Shown: in pieces, positions 37,448 through 48,254 of the stretch
Layout of the letters: every line of letters starts with the position of its first letter
Numbering within the stretch: position 1 is the stretch's first letter
NCBI RefSeq assembly: GCF_910592395.1
Contig: NC_088325.1
Span: 13,334,109 to 13,398,108, forward strand
Length of the DNA stretch: 64,000 nucleotides
Origin: Lineus longissimus
Lineage: Eukaryota; Nemertea; Pilidiophora; Heteronemertea; Lineidae
Direction of reading: 5' to 3'
The notes under the pieces: model-generated
Seen by the model: the letters and a program-made list of their open reading frames with translations, nothing else
Databases searched by the model: none
Told to the model about the DNA's origin: nothing
Made by a program: the position numbers and the translations under genes

Positions 37448-37500
37448 ACGACGGACGCCACGGTATGGGATAAGCTCACCTCTGCTAAGAGGTGAGCTAA
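36371..37500 (+). mobile_element. 1.1 kb element: three 300 bp units, CGA microsatellite, terminal hairpin
   Basis: Begins AATGAAATGGCCAGGGCC, has a 140 bp unique head, then three internal units (boundaries near 36511, 36821 and 37121; the last two exactly 300 bp apart), then (CGA)n at 37407-37450, and finally a perfect 11 bp stem with a GCTA loop (AGCTCACCTCT and AGAGGTGAGCT, 37473-37498) followed by AAAAAT. A subterminal hairpin is reminiscent of Helitron-type 3' ends, but a 5' TC and a clean CTRR terminus are not demonstrated. No protein-coding capacity; the Arg-rich frame over the CGA tract is an artefact. Confidence 0.75.
36826..36840 (-). promoter_or_regulatory. Perfect DR3 nuclear-receptor motif inside repeat unit (repeated at 37126-37140)
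   Basis: TGACCTCTGTGACCT on the plus strand is AGGTCA-CAG-AGGTCA on the minus strand, an exact DR3 as recognised by VDR/RXR-type heterodimers. The same 15 bp recurs exactly 300 bp later. Another AGGTCA half-site follows within 15 bases. Functional use is not shown. Confidence 0.4.
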
Positions 37501-37509
37501 AAATGAAAT

Positions 37510-38521
37510 AACTTGAGTAATACACCCTTTGGCGAGACTATAACATCATCTATCATCAAATAACTTTGATTGCACATGCCAATTCTTATCAATAGATTCC
37601 CTAGGCCTATCAAAAGCGTGAGCTAGCCCTTCGTGCATATGCTGCAGTAAGCTAGCTCCGAGCCAGAAATGCTAACTATGATTTTGTTATGAGTAGCCAC
37701 CTTCATCTATCATCAACCAAAGTTTGATTAGCTCTCAAGTTATTCATTATTATATTGATGGGCTAACACCTGGTACAGGTAGACAGAAGATGCTGGGAAT
37801 CTATAAATGTTACAGTCTATCAGTAACATTAGGAAAACATCACACATGATTCAGGAGGGCTGAAATCAGAGGCTTTCCTGATCTTTGTAACCTCTGAAAA
37901 TGCTGAAAAGACAGTGTCAAATCTGGACTGCTGAAGGAATCACCGAAACTGCTCCACTTTTCAATGATACAATTGATAGAGAGGGTTAATTTTGACCTTG
38001 TATACTAATAAGTTAGTTAGTATTCTTACAGACCTATGCTAAATGGTCAATTGCAATTGCACTGGCATGCCCTAAATTCAAAAAATTAGGCCAGGACTAT
38101 TACTCAGTGTTCCATAATTCATTCTCTTTGAAACAATTTGTCAGCAATATCGTATTTTGAAAGCTTAAAAGTACGACCAATTAGCACGTTTTTGGTAATG
38201 GTTATGTATACGAGATGCTGCTTTAATTGCAAAATGATTTGAATTTATTGTATCTTGATTGACGACTGAAGAAATCAGAAGAGAAACATTGGTGCCATCT
38301 ATTAACAAAATCTCCAACCAACACGACCTCAGAGATACAATCAATGAAGGAACTGTTTTTTCTCAGTCACCCATCTAGCAGTTCACTCCCTTGCTAAACG
38401 TTGGGGACGGGGTTGAACGGTGATTAGGCCGAGTACGTCAACCACAACTCCATGAATGAAGTTCCTCCACAGTTTTGATAATTGAAGTTATCAAATCTTT
38501 GGAGTACATTAGAGGCACTGA
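37510..38521. other. No supported feature
   Basis: Non-repetitive AT-rich sequence between two elements. Confidence 0.5.
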
Positions 38522-39998
38522 TGTCTCAACTGTGATGTGTTGCCCACTGTTTCAATCTGACTTGAGTAATTACTTGGATTAAGTTTTAAATGGGACAATA
38601 TCTCTGTGGATTATTTTCGGGTTCAGTTCCAAATTGGAACGAGAATGCTGGAGGGCTGCTAGAGCTGCTAAGAGACAAGAATTGAGGACTCTGATCATCT
38701 TGACATACAAGACTAGGAGGTGCCTTCAACACTCAAACCTAGACAACATGGAACTCCAAATATCATAGCCATATAGGCCTACTGGTAATGTGATTGTTTA
38801 TGTGTGTATCAGGCCTAATTATAGGTAAAATCAGGTCAATTGCTCCCAATCTGGTTAACGAGACAATAATGTGAACAAATGGACGAGGACATTTCAATTA
38901 TCACTCTGGTCGTGGGATTCAGCAGACAGTTTGACGAGAAGTTGCCCTTAGTTCTGGCAAGATCTTTGAGATGGCAGCACCATCATCAAAATCAATTTGG
39001 AAGAAATCGATGTGAACCAACGCTGTTGATTGACCGAGGATGTGAGACATGACCACAATTGATTTTTTAAGCCTTTTAGCAGTTAAATTGTCAATGTTTG
39101 ACCACGACACATCAAATACTGCGTGCGGTTGTGAATATGAAATTCAGATTATGTTATTCCGGACAGTCGGGCAAGTAAATGGTGAAAAATAAACTGGTGA
39201 TTGACCACGGAAATTTTTTGATAATCGACAAATTAGACAGACTTTGATATTTCCACTCTTTTCAGCCAACTGGCAGAAAAAACTCAAAACACGCCCCCTA
39301 TTACCCAATTAGCAAAATTCGAAATTAATTTTTTCATCAAATAATTTCTTTATATCTGTAGACTTGCCACAGCAAATATTTTTTCAATACCTCTCCAAAT
39401 ATGTACTTGAGAGTTAAAAACATGCACTCGTCTAATTGATAGACCTCGACCCTCCAACCTATGAATATTCATTAGTGGTCTTGTCTCATGTGGGAAGCGA
39501 CAAGGTGAACCTTATGTAGCCTTCTCTTTGGAAATGACCTGTTCATCTCGGGCGTGACATGTGACACGTGAAAAGTGACAGATGACATGTGCCAACCTGA
39601 ATCCCACATGTGTATGTAAAACTTGAGTAAATCACCAGTGAGAAATTGATTCTGATCATCAACAACACATCTTGCACAACTTTCTCAACTACACTGATTG
39701 GTGGACTATGGTCCAGTTAAGAAAATGACGATATGACTGAAAGATGGGTAAAAAACATTTTGAGAAACTTCTCTGTAGGTCTTAGTTTTAGGCAAAAAAA
39801 TTAGGATGAAAAACATGTTTAGTCTATGAAATTTCTTACCTGGTCTCCTGTGGGACTGTAGGCCAAATCTCTGTGATTCTCTTTCCAATTTGGAATTGAA
39901 CCCGAAAATAATCCACAGAGATATTGTCCCATTTAAAACTTAATCCATGTAAACTCAAGTCAGATTGAAACAGTGGGCAACACATCAAAGTTGAGACA
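38522..39998. mobile_element. 1.48 kb segment with ~125 bp terminal inverted repeats
   Basis: Arm 38522-38646 (from TGTCTCAACTGTGATGTG) and arm 39876-39998 (ending AAAGTTGAGACA) are inverted copies at roughly 90% identity or better, including TTTAAATGGGACAATATCTC and TGGATTATTTTCGGGTTCA. The 1.23 kb between them holds only short frames with no transposase motif, so it would be a non-autonomous DNA transposon or fold-back element. No convincing target-site duplication was found. Confidence 0.75.
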
Positions 39999-41349
39999 GC
40001 GAAACGTTGATGCATCCGTTAAAATATTCCTTGCATGTGCTGATTTAAAACGAAAGTCAAGTTCCTCTGAGCGTCTTCAGAATTCACATCAAAAGCTTGA
40101 TCAAAGACAAGCCAACTTAGATAATAAACTTCAAGAGTCGGAATCTGTGAAAATATTCCCTGCATGTCCTGATTATAAGTTAAAGTTAAGAAGTCAAGTA
40201 AGAAATCATTCAACAAAAGATAATCAAAGTTCAAGTGGTTGCAAAATCTCTCAGTCAGAAACAGATGTCAGAACATAATCCATCAAGATTCATATAAGTA
40301 CGCTTCTCCCGAATGCGAATGTGAACTTTCCCTCAAGAAAACTTCTTCAGGGATCTTTCTCAATACCATGGTATCTCTGGATTTTAAATTTGATGAAGAG
40401 AACAGGATGGTGTCTGCCATGGCATCCTTCAGAAGTGGACAAGAGACCAATGTTTTGTATCCCGTCTATCAGAAGTATTGCAGTAGATGAGAGGCTGCAC
40501 TTTGACATTTAGAATCCTAAAGGGAGAGCACACGCGTGAGATTCAATTGGTACATTCTGAATGAAAATCACTCTGAACATGCTGAAAGGTCTGGTGAAAA
40601 AGGGATTCAAGACTTGAGCATGCATAAAGCAAATGAACTGGTTGAGATCAGGTGTACGGTGTAGATTCTTTGGGAAGGTCCATCACAACAACGAGTACAC
40701 TGCGTGAACATCCCCCCTTTCAGAAAATTCATTGAAATTCAGCTATAAATCAAGGAAATTGATGTAAACAAGCTGCTGGCACCCCTAATCTTCTCATACT
40801 CCTGCTTTCCTCTCTGAGTATTCAACTGCTTGTGTACAGACACAGATTCTTGTGCTGTCACCAAACTAACATTACGAGTTTTAAGGAAGGCAAAAAATAG
40901 GAAAATGTGATTTAGAGAGCAGAAATTCTCTCTAAACTCCTACACAAATGTCATACCACCATCATTCATACATGTATATCTTGGTACAGCTCCATACCAT
41001 AAACCTGAGAAAAACTCTTCTTTCTTCTGAGCAATGACCTAATTTTCCGAAGCCATTAGACAATGAGGTCATTGATCCATTAAAAAACTTCGAAGCTGCA
41101 AACACTTCAAAATATCATTGTGAAAAAGTTTGATTGAGGCTGGCAGCCAGACGCTGACATTATTGTTTTAAAAAACAACCCGTGTCAAGTTACAGTTACG
41201 AACCAAATTTTCATGACGTACATGACTGACAGTTGTACTGATGGCAGTGTCCTCATCAGGCCAAGTTCTTCTTCCTCTTCGTCCAGATTAGGCCAAGTAA
41301 AAGTCGCTCTTCTTCCACTTCTATCTCACAAAACATGTGTCCTTTTCAG
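39999..41349. other. No supported gene; pyrimidine-rich tract before next exon
   Basis: Within 40012-40200 two short near-repeats occur (AAAATATTCCTTGCATGTGC and AAAATATTCCCTGCATGTCC). From 41255 to 41349 the plus strand is strongly pyrimidine-rich and ends in CCTTTTCAG, the acceptor proposed for the next exon. Confidence 0.45.
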
Positions 41350-41595
41350 GCCAGGGTCTTCGCCATGTGTAGAAATAGAGAGTATTTCAATTGTTCAGCT
41401 TTACACCTAGCAGAGGCAGCATGCTGTCTGTATGGAAGAAGACAGACTCCCAAAGAAGCTGCTGAGCTGGCGCTCTGGAACAAGTTGGCAGCAAGAGGAG
41501 AAGGGCAGGACACGTGTCAGATGGCCTCAGTGAGGCGAGATGGTGCGGCAGCTGGTCTTAATGAAGACTTGTTGGAAGCTACCAGTGACAAATAA
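41350..41595 (+). CDS. Candidate terminal exon, unknown protein
   Basis: After a strong acceptor (GTGTCCTTTTCAG/GCC) the phase-0 frame stays open for 81 codons to TAA at 41593-41595. Composition is clearly different from its surroundings: G/C-rich codons and Ala/Glu/Leu/Arg-rich sequence with RRQTPKEAAELALWNKLAAR predicted helical, ending LNEDLLEATSDK. I do not recognise the family. The ATG-led frame just upstream (41213-41296) ends in CAA/GTAAAAG in phase 0, which would imply a very short 53 bp intron; a more distant upstream exon is equally possible. No AATAAA was found close downstream. Confidence 0.4.
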   Translation, partial: ARVFAMCRNREYFNCSALHLAEAACCLYGRRQTPKEAAELALWNKLAARGEGQDTCQMASVRRDGAAAGLNEDLLEATSDK

Positions 41596-41784
41596 GACAT
41601 TGGGGAAGTCCCTAGCACTTTTGATGGCTCAAACCATCATGTTGGTAGAAATTGAAATGGTGGTCGTCATAACCGCAAAACCATCATGTTACACTTAAGT
41701 ACAGGTATACCTGACATATGATTTTCAAAGTTGACAAAAAGATGAAATGCCTAGCATTTATGGTTACAGAGATAGGCTGCGGAA

Positions 41785-41912
41785 ATGAGTTCAATGGACA
41801 GATGGACGGACGGACCCTCGGCAAGATGGATGGACGGATGGACGGACGGCCCAAACTACATAAATGAGTTCAATGGACAGATGGACGGATGGACCCTTGT
41901 CAGGATGGATGG

Positions 41913-41948
<36 letters not shown>

Positions 41949-42285
41949 ATGGATGGACAGATGGACGACAAGACAGGTGGACAGACGGACCGATGGACAG
42001 GTGGACAGACGGATGGATTGCTGGATGGATGGATGGACGGATGGACGACAAGACAGGCTGACTGACGGACCGATGGACAGGTGGACAGACGGATGGATTG
42101 CTGGATGGATGGATGGACGGATGGACGACAAGACAGGCGGATGGACTGACCAATGGATAGGTGGACGGACGGATGGATTGCTGGATGGATGGATGGACGG
42201 ATGGACGACAAGACAGGTGGATGGACGGACCGATGGACAGGTGGACAGACCCTCAGACGGACGGATGGACAGACTCACAGACGGT
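41785..42285. repeat. GATG/GACG tetranucleotide array with 80 bp higher-order unit
   Basis: The tract is almost wholly GATG, GACG and GACA tetranucleotides. ACGACAAGAC recurs at 41964, 42044, 42124 and 42204, an exact 80 bp higher-order period (twenty tetranucleotides), each unit also having one GATTGCTG interruption. Stop codons are absent in several frames on both strands, giving ORFs of up to 188 codons that translate to Trp-Met-Asp-Gly or His-Pro-Ser repeats and are not genes. Confidence 0.95.
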
Positions 42286-42299
42286 GCCCGCCTCGATAA

Positions 42300-43787
42300 T
42301 CCCCCTCTAGCCTTTATGGGCTGAGGGGGGGGGTAAAAAGAGGACTTTTTGCATGGCGAGAAAATAACACACCAAGTTTGAAAAGATTCAAGGTTACTCT
42401 GATGAATGTGATGAAAGAGCAACCTGTTCTGTCCTTCACACCCTGTACGATAAAAATAGCACTGCTATGTCGATTTCAGGTTGGAGCATCTCTCTGTAAA
42501 GTGTCCTAATTGCTTTCAGTTATTTGCCCGCCTTGACTCCAAGGTTATTTGGCTCCACTTAAAAATGTCAGGTTGCAATCAATTGGCTGGAACAATTAAG
42601 AGCAAAAAACCTAATGTGTGTTGTTGAAAGCAGAGTTTTTTTGTTTTGTTTTTGAAATCTTCTGGAGCGCACCATAGAAAAGCATTGACCAGTTATAGTT
42701 ATTAAATCGATCATCATATGTTCAGCTATGTCAATTGTTAAAGGAACAGGGAGTAATTTGGTGCATTTTCACAGCCCACAAAATGCACCTATGGGGAATA
42801 TTAGAATGGGGGGGATAAACTCCCCTTAAACAGTTAATCTCTACATTTATCCCACAAAGACAACTTAACGTTTTACAACACAGATTAGATTGACAAAGTG
42901 GGACATTAAGCACCTCCAGGACCAATGAAACTGTCACTGCCATGGTTACCAGAATGCCGGGGTAATGATTTACCGGTAGGTGCTTTGGCCTGATCATGGC
43001 AAAGTGCAACAAGATCTTTAAATATCTATTCCCTTGGGTCTGATGAAAGTTGTTTGCAACCACAAACTCCAAATCGAATTGACTAACTACAGCAGGAAAG
43101 ACTTTTAATCAGTTATAAGAATTTTAATTTTGACATTCAATCCATGGCGGAGTTCTGTTAATTATTTCATCATAGCATTTCCCTGACATCACCGCTGTGT
43201 TTTTTATATGCACCCCATGTCACCATGGCAACAAAACATCCAATCAACAACCTCACCAATGATTAGCAATTGCCGTCAGCTATAATTCTTCTTTTTCAAA
43301 AATATTTCTTTCGAAAAATGCAAACCAAGGATTATATGGGTGCCTTTCATTTTTACGTTTTTTGGGTTTACAGAAAATTGCATATACCAGCATGAAAGAC
43401 AATTGTTCAAGCCATCAGGAAAGACACTGAAATGGAACCAGTTCCAATTACATAGGCAAAGCGACAAGACTGTCTCACCATGGATACTCATTCCCCGATG
43501 AACAACCGTTGACGGTGAAAACAGCCCCCAGGCACACTGTTTGATGAATTGACTGGAGAAGATTAAGAGATGTCTCCCTAGCAGTAGTTTAGATAAACAG
43601 ACTTTAAATTGAAATCTCCCATGTAACTAATGTCTTAGCTGTAGGTCATATTGAAAATTGTGATTTTTTCTCAATTTTTAATAAAGTGTAATATTTTAAA
43701 ATTCTTCCCTGAAAAATTGAGTAAGATTCTACAGGGCACAACATCACATAAAACTGCACAATTGAAACAAAAATCAGAATCACTAAC
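42300..43787. other. No supported feature
   Basis: Contains a poly-G tract at about 42326-42334 and otherwise non-repetitive AT-rich sequence. Confidence 0.45.
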
Positions 43788-43898
43788 TGCATTTTCTTCA
43801 TATGGTGACGGATGCTGGCTCAGAAGCTCGTCCGCTTCCGTCGTCTCCCCGTAAATCCGACAGTGACGATTCTTCTGCGCTGCTTGGCCAGTCGCCAT
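43788..43898 (-). CDS. Candidate first coding exon in a small CpG-rich patch
   Basis: The minus-strand ATG has a favourable context (GAAATGG) and opens 37 codons (MATGQAAQKNRHCRIYGETT then EADELLSQHPSPYEENA) ending at TGCA/GTTAGTG, an acceptable donor in phase 0. Another in-frame ATG lies 24 bases upstream. The patch 43800-43920 is much richer in CpG than its surroundings, as expected for a promoter or first exon. The plus strand also has an ATG-led 54-codon Ser/Pro-rich frame across the same bases (43802-43966), so strand is uncertain. No family is recognised. Confidence 0.3.
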
Positions 43899-44008
43899 TT
43901 CAAACGACCAATTCTGGGACATCGAGGCCCTTAACACACTTGACCTGCTACCCCATCACAACCTGAAATCAACAAAGACGCGTAAAAGTTGAGATTTGAG
44001 GATATTTT

Positions 44009-44214
44009 GGGCATGGTGTTAGGAGAGTGAGCTTCACTCGCTGCCATCATCTGAATACAGGGCCCGGGTTCGATCCCGGGAGAACCCATTGATAGATTGT
44101 ATTTCTGGATGAACCGGTGTGGCTTTCAAGGCACTAAAATTCCTGTTCTTCACTGTCCTTCGAATGAGACTTAAAACCGAGGTTCCTTGTATGTGGTGTC
44201 TATGCCAGGGCAGG
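44009..44214 (+). mobile_element. tRNA-derived SINE
   Basis: GGGCATGGTGTTAGGAGAG followed by CCCGGGTTCGATCCCGGGAG (B-box 44067-44077) is a tRNA-like head with a perfect T-arm. The body continues through GTCCTTCGAATGAGACTTAA AACCGAGG, a motif I recall from conserved SINE bodies, and reaches GGGCAGG, where the TTAA-flanked MITE begins. The MITE may have inserted into its tail. Confidence 0.65.
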
Positions 44215-44549
44215 TTAAAGTGATACTATGATGTGATTTACAACTTTGCGGAAATACGTCCGTTTTTAATTGTTGATCACAAATGTAAAGCTCAAATTTT
44301 CCATTTTTGATTACATTTATCATAAAATCACTGATTGTAAACCACCGCGACCGCGAAAGTGTTATTGTTGTGACGTCATCAATGAAAACAGCATCGAAGC
44401 GAACCGTCCGGGCGGGATTAAACCATCAATTTCTAGAAAATATGCATTTCGATTCGAAAACCTTACCGATTTATGAGAAAGTGACGTAGTCATTTGTCAA
44501 AAACAGCTAAAACATTATATGGTGAAATTTGACACGAGTTACCCTTTAA
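44215..44549. mobile_element. 335 bp TTAA-flanked MITE, copy 2
   Basis: Same length, orientation and TTAA boundaries as 23131-23465, with about a dozen substitutions between them. The TGACGTCA palindrome is retained at 44371-44378. Confidence 0.8.
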
Positions 44550-44747
44550 AGACCTCACCAAGTGAGAAACATGAGTAACTTGCGTGGACACCAGGCCAAT
44601 AAACCTAATTTGTGCCTTAACTGTAACCTGCCTTGGAGGAGGAATACTCCCCAGAGAAAATCACCTCCAAGTGCAGAAGGAACGGTGAAGAAGAATCTGA
44701 ATAGAACACTGCCTTGATGAAACATCTGCTCTTAGTAAGCCGATGGA

Positions 44748-45380
44748 TTAAGGAATTGAACCCGAGGCGGAGGACCTTGGTTGAGTTACCAAGACACTCG
44801 AGGGTGGAGCTAAAATACAGTCCAAACCCGAGCCGACAGGCGAGGGTTTGGACGAAATTTTAGCTCCACCCGAGAGTGTCTTGGTAACTCAACCAAGGTC
44901 CGAAGCCGAGGGTTCAATTTCTATTCTAAAATACCTCAAACTTAAAAAGATAGGCCACGAAATAACTTGAATATGTGCGAATTTGGCAAATTCCATCCAT
45001 CGCCTGCCCGGAGCGCCGGTAGCGCCGTTGTTTACATTATGTTACGGCAGCCCGTATAGGAAGTCCGGATCGGCTCGCTCAAGTGACGCTAAAATCCGCG
45101 CAAATGGGCTATTTGGAGCGTTTTTCTCAGCAAATATGTGTAGTACTCATTAAAAAACTTAGGGTGGTTGATGCTTCCTTGGCTGATTTGTGTTTGAAGC
45201 AGTGTTTTGAGAGCCTCAAACTTCTGAAGTGAGCTGTGTGCATGGTTCCACATTTTAGTGCAACCCGAGGGAACTTTGGTAGAGCATCTTGGTTGCGTGT
45301 CCAAAACACTCCACTCTCAGAACGAGGCTTATGCATTTTCCATTTAAAAGTTGACTTTACGGTACCAAGGTATTTTAGAA
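44748..45380 (-). mobile_element. 633 bp hairpin-bearing element, copy 2 (inverted)
   Basis: Reverse complement of 22072-22704 with only a few base differences and no length change. Boundaries are sharp: flanks outside TTAAGGAATTG and GGTATTTTAGAA are unrelated to those of copy 1. The hairpin occupies 44755-44918. Confidence 0.85.
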
Positions 45381-45583
45381 TTGACCTTCACCCCCAACTC
45401 GATAAGAATATAAACAAACACTCAACAATATAACACGCAATAATGCAATTTTTCCTGACATTCGATAAATCAATACATAATAACAAGGCTGCATTAACAT
45501 GTCAATATAACTCACATTGGAAAACCACATTGCCTTCAGTTTAATTGGCTTTACTGTAGAATCTTGGCTTGTTCAAATGCGGG

Positions 45584-46270
45584 CCCTTACGAAAATGAAT
45601 CCCAATTCATCATGGTGAAATGATGACTTACCATGGTGAATTCAGATTTGCCATGGTTATTTCAGATTTGCCATGGTACCATCTGCATTCACCATGGTAA
45701 ATATTAATTCACCACGGTGAAGTTAGCTTCAAAAATCTGAAAAATTTTCAAAGTCAAAATGTTTTTGGACTGATGATGTTTCTTCAAACTGAGCAGAAAA
45801 AAACAAGTGAAAAAAATATTTGGACTTAGAAATTTTTTCATCTTTCGGAGTTGAATTTGTTCATAAGTTCAAAATTCTGAAAAGTGTTCGAAGTCCAAAA
45901 ATGATGATGTGTCTATTCATTTTGAGCAGAAACATTGAGAAAAAAAATCAAGTGAAAAAAATATTTGGACTTAAAAAGTTTTTCATCTTTCAGGCTTGAA
46001 TTTTTTCATAAGTTCAAAGTTCTGAAAAATTTTCAAAGTCCAAAAATGATAATGTCGATTCATTTTGAGCAGAAACATTGAGAAAAAAAAATCAAGTGAA
46101 GAAAATATTTGGACTTAGAAATTTTTTCATCTTTCGGAGTTGAATTTGTTCATAAGTTCAAAATTCTGAAGAATGTTCAAAGTCCAAAAATGATGATGTT
46201 TCTTCATTTTGAGCAGAAAAAAAATCAAGTGAAAAAAATATTTGGAGTTCGAAATTTTTTCAGAATTTGA
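45584..46270 (+). mobile_element. CCCTTACG / 145 bp-unit element, right end missing
   Basis: Left end CCCTTACGAAAATGAATCCC is intact, followed by several CACCATGGTG variants and about four 145 bp units (repeats of TTCTGAAAAATTTTCAAAGT near 45735, 45876, 46021 and 46164). The right terminal inverted repeat seen at 26911-26918 is absent. It has more 145 bp units than the complete copy, so unit number varies within the family. Confidence 0.8.
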
Positions 46271-47163
46271 ACATTGCATTGTTTTGAATAGTTTAATTGC
46301 CTTTATTTGAGAATCTTATGCTCGTTAGAATGTGGGTGCATAGTTTTGCACACACAACTTTAAGTTTCCAAGATGTCCCTTTTATTCTCTGAGGAAGAGG
46401 TTATGATGAACTCTGTGGTTTTTGAACTCTTCATGAATGTGCCACACGAACATCATCATTATATACCTCTGGAATCCATTTTGAAATAAAGGCATGGGAT
46501 TTCCTGAGAGCTAAAGCTGAAACAAACAGTGAACCATGGGATGTTTGCCATAGAAATGTCAGACAACAATGGGCAGAGATTGAATCTGGGGCACCTTGAC
46601 GTCAGGTTGGGAGGAGACATTAGCCAGAATCTTCTCACAGTCTAGTCCCCAAGTGTCTGTGTCTGGACAGGCTCAAGATGCAATGGCTTTTCCATATTGA
46701 TATACAATTCAATCATTTATAACTATACAAATATGAATCCAGCACTTAAAGTCAATGACCTTGAGAACCATGAGACTTTCTAAATTTTTGGAAAAATTTC
46801 ATGGTCCATTTCAGCGAGTTTTCTGAATTAAGAGGAGGCATGCACCCCCTGTGCCCCCCCCCCCTTCAGATTGACCACGATAATATCATGATTCGAAAGG
46901 TGTATTGGACATTATCGGCTGATTATTTAATCTGGGTGAGACACTTGAATCACTCCTAACTACAAAACCACTACCATATACCCACCACGAATTCTTATCA
47001 GCTTTACATGACCGTAATGAGACCGTAACGATTCCCAAAGCACCCAAGCTCCAGCAGAAACACTGATAACAGCCACTGAATCCATGCGATGAATTGACCG
47101 AAATCCACAAGTTGGAGAAAGCATTGAAAGGATTGGTACACTAGTACCACCACAAGATACCTA
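46271..47163. other. No supported feature; one poly-C tract
   Basis: Non-repetitive apart from a C tract at about 46853-46864. Confidence 0.45.
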
Positions 47164-47170
47164 CTACAAT

Positions 47171-47588
47171 AGGCCTTTCTACATGAGGACAGTTGGAACC
47201 GGCTTCGAGCCAGCTCGAGGCGGGTCAGGATTATTTTTACCGTGTAGAACGAAATCAGAACCGTCTCCAAGTGACCCGAGGCGCGTTAGCACTGCAGTCT
47301 CGAGTCACTTGAGGCGGGTTGGAGCCACTTCAAGACGCTTAATCTCTCGTGTAGAACCGATCTGGCCTCGAGTCACTTTGCGCACGGTACTAAAATCGAG
47401 TAGTGCGGTATATAGCAGTTCTTGAAAACACGCGCCACCATGCGACGGGTTAGTGGTTTAGGTGGCCTGAACTGACCTGGGGCCGGCGATTTGATCTGTC
47501 TCCGTGTAGACAGCGCAAAGCCAGTTACAGGTGATCCGGCTTCAAGTGGCTCGAGGTGAGGAGGGCTAGCACCGTCCTCGTGTAAAAG
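47171..47588. mobile_element. 418 bp MITE with hAT-like features
   Basis: Ends are inverted-repeat-like: TTTCTACATGAGGAC near the left end and TTTTACACGAGGAC reading in from the right. CTACAAT flanks both sides (47164-47170 and 47589-47595); with one mismatch this extends to 8 bp, the hAT duplication size. The interior repeats CGTGTAGA and GAGTCACTTGAGGCGGG-like motifs. The GC-rich interior holds an 80-codon frame with no transposase motif. Confidence 0.6.
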
Positions 47589-47596
47589 CTACAATT

Positions 47597-48118
47597 GTGA
47601 GAGATGTAAGCCATAAACCTACTTCAAAAGATGCTCGACAACGTTCATGTACCACCAACACCAACAACGATCAATGCGACGGTGCAGCAAGTAATTATTC
47701 TAAATCCAAATTGAAAGTCGCTAACCATGTGTCGGGTGCCACTCCATTAGAGAGCGGCACAGAACTTATCCACGGCTGCTGGAGTATAACATAATAACAA
47801 TAAAGTGATAAAGTGGTACCACTTACCCACAAACATAAGATGCAGAGAATGCGGTCTCCAGTGCTCGAGAAGTTGCCAACCCACGCATCAGTAACTGTCA
47901 ACATCAGAGGGGAAAAAACTGAGCCGGTGATATCATGGAGAGTGGTGCACAATGTTGTCCCCGTATTGGAGTATGTGGATACACAGCTCAAGTCACCACA
48001 GCCATATCAACAAGTTCCTATCACTGCTGAACACTCCAACTTCATAGCAGCAGTTGCATACTTGCCTAAACGTGCCTTACAAATGAGTGATTTATATCGC
48101 TGCTACTTACGATCATGA
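47597..48118 (+). other. Open frames of doubtful coding status
   Basis: Two consecutive plus-strand frames (66 and 102 codons) and a third beyond the next MITE (48608-49021, 138 codons) could be remnants of one coding region broken by insertion. None shows a domain I recognise, the frames differ, and each length is close to chance expectation. Left uncalled as genes. Confidence 0.2.
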
Positions 48119-48254
48119 TTGCATGTGACCAAAATTGCTTGTGGGCATTGCGGGTGCCCGTGATAAAAATCACCGTCTCCACAGACCAACAAATTCTTCT
48201 TCTAGTTTTATCGGTATTGGCAAACACTAGAGAAAGCTAATGCTTATATAGTTA

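Noticed and set aside
37234-37495. Arg-rich ORFs over the CGA tract
   Set aside because: Produced by the trinucleotide microsatellite inside the 1.1 kb element.
41791-42422. Long ORFs (up to 188 codons) on both strands
   Set aside because: They are translations of the GATG/GACG repeat, present on both strands at once and composed of Trp-Met-Asp-Gly or His-Pro-Ser runs.
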